Shown here in pieces: positions 60,801 through 64,000 of a DNA stretch of 64,000 nucleotides. The stretch is from Rhynchosporium graminicola (lineage: Eukaryota; Ascomycota; Leotiomycetes; Helotiales; Ploettnerulaceae). Within the stretch, counting starts at the first letter, position 1; each line of letters opens with the position of its first letter. A program made the translations under genes and the position numbers. The stretch is from contig FJUW01000062.1 of NCBI GenBank assembly GCA_900074885.1, positions 124,001 to 188,000 of the forward strand, given 5' to 3'. Under the pieces are notes generated by a model. It saw nothing but the letters and a program-made list of their open reading frames with translations. It was not told where the DNA came from and made no database searches.

Positions 60801-61259
60801 ACAGGCCTCGTACCAGACTGGTCCCACTTCTTCAAATTCATCCTCGTCCTCGTGCTCTTCAACCTAGCCGCTGCAGGAATATGTCTCTTTATCGGCATCG
60901 TCTGTAAAGACAACGGCGTCGCATCTTTAATCGGCTCTCTCGTCATGCTCTTCTCGCTTCTCTTCGCCGGTCTCTTACTCAATCACGACGCTATTCCCAA
61001 ATCAGCTATCTGGCTTCAAGATATATCTATTTTCCATTATGGCTTTGAGAGTCTCATTGTAAATGAGGTTACATATCTGAGTTTGAAGGATAAGAAATTA
61101 GGCTTGACTATTGATGTTCCTGGTGCAACGATCTTGAGCTCCTTTGGCTTCAATACTCAGGCACTGTGGCCGGATGTTACGAAGTTGGCGATTTCTGCGA
61201 GCGCGTTTATTGTACTTGCTTATGTGGCTATGCATGTTTTGTTGGTGGAGAGAAGGTAG
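57875..61259 (+). CDS. ADP1-like: ABC transporter, ABCG half-size type with EGF-like N-terminus, Adp1-like (1088 aa)
   Basis: Exons are 57875-58031, 58100-58483 and 58534-61259. The second intron is a clear gtatgt...gtag; the first (58032-58099) needs a weak gttttc donor to keep the frame. Order of domains: signal peptide (residues 1-22), a cysteine-rich EGF-like region of about 48-300, and a transmembrane helix at about 310-333. The nucleotide-binding domain follows, with Walker [10 protein letters not shown] at about 395-403, signature ISGGEKRR at about 504-511 and Walker [13 protein letters not shown] at about 524-535. A charged Ser-rich linker comes next, then about six membrane spans from residue 835 on. 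The layout and length match the yeast ADP1 family (half-size, ABCG/White type, function poorly known). Membrane localisation is probable, and a role in export is inferred. Confidence 0.92.
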
Positions 61260-63933
61260 TCGAGTGGAGATGAGAGTTGAAAGCGTATATAGTTTTTCTC
61301 TTTTTTTTTCTCAAGGCATCTATTGCATGGGATCTATCTCTATCTCAAGGTGTTGGGGAGTTTGAATATACTTGGTCTGAGGTTTTGTATGAATATCCCC
61401 TGATCTAAGAATTTCTAAGCACTAGACAGATTGGCAGCAAGCAACAAATTCATATCTTCTAGGTAATAAATACATGAGTTCAGTGATTCAATGACTATAA
61501 TTTGTATATGTGGTAAGCAGACTCTTTTTAACTCACAAGCACTCCTTCGGCGCATTGAGGAAGGATGAATTCCGCCTCACTCGGTTTCACCCTCGAGCAG
61601 CAGAGGCTACTGCACCCTCATAGTATAGAAAATTCCTCATAAGCAATTTGAGGGACCTTCACATGAAGCGCTCTCGTACGAATGGCGTTCTAGCGCTACC
61701 CGTCTTTACACACGAGGGGAGCGTTTCTATAACGGCAAAATCTCTAGTGGGCACTGCTTGTTTACGAATCGGACTTGCTATTCTTGGGTTTAAAATACGC
61801 AGACTCGGGGGACCACGTTCTTGCAGTGATAGGCTTACCAACATTATTTTACAGCAAGACGACGACTGCAGACTAAGGGATACACTTGGACAATCTAGGT
61901 AAGTGTATAGGAGCTCTTATCGACTATTGGTCTTCTGCCAAACTCTAAAGCATCCGATACGGCATGGAGGTACATCTCTGCCCTGTCCTTCTTTGACTCT
62001 GCTCGTGTTAATATCGCCGGATAAACCGGAAACTTTTGGAAAGTTGATATGGCTTGTGGCTACTGATACTCTAGGGATGGGTTGAATATGGAAGTTGTGC
62101 AAGAGCGTCGTCAGATGATAAGCTGACTTTGGAAATGGCCTAGAAGTCTCTTCGGCTAGATACAAAACGATGTTTGAGACTGTAGTGCCTCGCATGACGC
62201 TTCATGGATTGTTAGCTGAATAACTCTAGGTGAACACTCCATTTGCCAGGCGACCTGAAGCGAAGCGAAACTGTTCATTTGATGTCTTGTCCGAGAGACT
62301 CGTATAGATGCACTTACGTCACAAGTATTTAATAGCTGTCTTATTTCCATTACTTCCGAGTGCACCGGCCTTCATTGGCTGGATTAAACTTGCGACACGT
62401 ATCGACTCTTAGCATTGTTAATCCACGATTCTTTTCCGCCGATCGAGTGCTTGTTTATGGCGGAGCGGACGGGATGCCCATTTCATTAGTCTTAGGGTGT
62501 ACTTGATAGAGCATTGTTTCGTTCGCCACCAGAATCAGCTTGCTATGGTTCCGAGTGAGGCAAGCAACATGGTGCAGAGGCCTCGTTCTATCGCTCGGGG
62601 GCTCATCTCCTCTGGTACGTTGAGGTTCGATTTCTGGAAGATGACCGACTCGTGGACTGTCTGGTGAGAATTCCTCATGCAGACTTGTGGTTAATTTTGG
62701 CAAGTGATAAGTATTGATGAGCGTCGTCAGTTTTGTTCGGTGTCGTATGGATGTTACAATGAGATTTTGGACGGAAGAAGTGGACCCCTGGCTTGAAATT
62801 TGTGGTGTAAGCAGGAGCTAAAATGTCAGACTGCGTCATAAAAGGTGTTAAATCATTTGAGGTTTAGATGTGACTTCGCCTACCAGATGTCTCAACGAGA
62901 CAGGGTTGGTTGTTGGTAGTGGAGATCTAAGCGAGCTTCTGGCCTGATTTTGGTAAGAAAATAAACATGTCCATTCATCTGTGCCTAATCGATTCACGGC
63001 TGTCGTCAGCCTCAAAACGCAGCTAAGTTTCAGTAGATCAGATTTGTGTACTTATTTAGTGATCGATTCCTTAGCCCAAGGACTGAAATTCCGCTTTCAT
63101 ACAAAAGCTGCTGCTTGAGGTCCCTCGACCAATAGAGCTGAACATGTCAGCTCGGGAAAATCTACCTCCGAGCTGTATGTTAGTTCGTTGATTTTGGTGG
63201 GCTGCGACGACTGCAGTACTTGGCATGCGGACCGAGCCGAAAGGGTCGGTTACAAACCTATAGGGATGAAGGATTTAGCCCGGTGCAGGTGCAAATAATC
63301 CTCAAGCGCCCGGGCTTGTTATCCGTCAGTTCCCTGATCTCACCTACTCACGATCACAACCGGATCTAACGAATTACCTCGCCGAGTAGACGTAGGTAAT
63401 GAATGGTGGTGAGATTATGGGCCGGCGTTACCACCAGACATACATCCGTTACTCGAGTTCCCATACCTCAGTGGTCGGAAAAAGCAGTGCTGCCTAATTA
63501 ACCTAAGTATGGGATGCCTCTAAGAGCAGACAGGATACCTTTGCAGACCACATGAATGGAGTATATGTCGTGAAACTCTTGAAAACAGGAAAAAGTCCCG
63601 ACATCCAATTATTCAGAACCGTGCCTACGGAGGTACCGCGTTTGAGTGTTGTCTCCGGTCAGGCAGGGGCTAGAAGACTTTACTGTAAATCATGATATCT
63701 CTAGAGCGCACTTACTACCTCTTCCCTGCTTGAGTAATTATGCCTTGCTTTTAGAGCTAGTTAATGCCATCCGTAGTAAGCTTACCCAATTCCCTGCCTG
63801 GACAGGTACAAACAATACTTAACCGCTGTAGGTCCGTCCGCCCACATCTCACCTAAGAAATCCACTCACACCTCCCCGTCCCTAGCTGTTCCTCTCCTAC
63901 CCCTCAGCGCAGCTCTTACACTGACTTTTCCGC
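61260..63933. other. Intergenic, no gene recognised
   Basis: The start holds the 3' flank of the ABC transporter gene, with a T-rich run at 61298-61314. Frames of 60-92 codons occur on both strands but none has start context, splice support or family similarity. No repeat or tRNA was identified. Confidence 0.45.
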
Positions 63934-63984
63934 ATGTGCATGTCCTGTATCGCCAATCTCCGCAACGGGAACTATTTCTCCAAA
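63934..63984 (+). CDS. Possible first exon of a gene running off the window
   Basis: Downstream of a pyrimidine-rich tract (63840-63925), typical of fungal 5' UTRs, an ATG opens 17 codons ending at a gtatga splice-donor-like site (63985). The peptide start is MCMSCIANLRNGN. With only 67 bases left this cannot be confirmed. Confidence 0.2.
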
Positions 63985-64000
63985 GTATGATACTCAGTAG

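Noticed and set aside
61648..62703. Frames of 60-92 codons downstream of the ABC transporter
   Set aside because: No start context, no introns that extend them, and no recognisable family.

Overview
The window looks like a filamentous ascomycete (Pezizomycotina) chromosome segment. Its host genes have short spliceosomal introns (about 41-125 nt) with fungal donor and branch signals. A roughly 36 kb block of nested retrotransposons has been driven to TA-rich sequence full of stop codons, the usual signature of repeat-induced point mutation (RIP).

Layout. 1-2.6 kb: relict repeats and unassigned sequence. 2.8-7.6 kb: a small membrane protein gene, a multi-span membrane protein gene (minus strand) and an intact four-exon cytochrome P450 (minus). 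8.6-9.1 kb: a piggyBac-like transposase remnant. 9.1-45.3 kb: nested LTR elements. Boundaries could be fixed by comparing LTR pairs and target-site duplications (TSDs): gypsy chromovirus B (10194-17123) with a second truncated copy (17183-19099); gypsy chromovirus A in two near full-length copies of opposite orientation (19100-27194 minus; 28825-37116 plus, TSD GTTCT) and one internal fragment (41283-45279); a copia element (minus) split into three pieces by insertions; a 1.49 kb non-autonomous element C (37826-39316, TSD AGAAC); and a young unmutated 205 bp solo LTR (36809-37013, TSD CTTAT) sitting inside a mutated LTR. 45.3-49.2 kb: small non-autonomous elements and a second piggyBac-like remnant. 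49.4-61.3 kb: gene-rich segment with a small unknown gene, a SET-domain protein, an eight-exon glutathione S-transferase with a GC-AG intron, a small secreted or anchored protein, a class I/II PLP aminotransferase, and a divergently transcribed Adp1-like ABCG transporter. 61.3-64 kb: no gene recognised, perhaps the start of one at the window edge.

How the genes relate: the P450, GST and ABC transporter could all take part in xenobiotic handling, but they are separated and belong to no recognisable biosynthetic cluster. I see ordinary housekeeping-type genes on either side of a transposon island. The most unusual material is inside the island: both gypsy families carry a decayed but clear open frame on the strand opposite gag-pol, between pol and the 3' LTR. 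Two single-N positions (22990, 34835) are each flanked by a roughly 300 bp duplication and are probably assembly joins.
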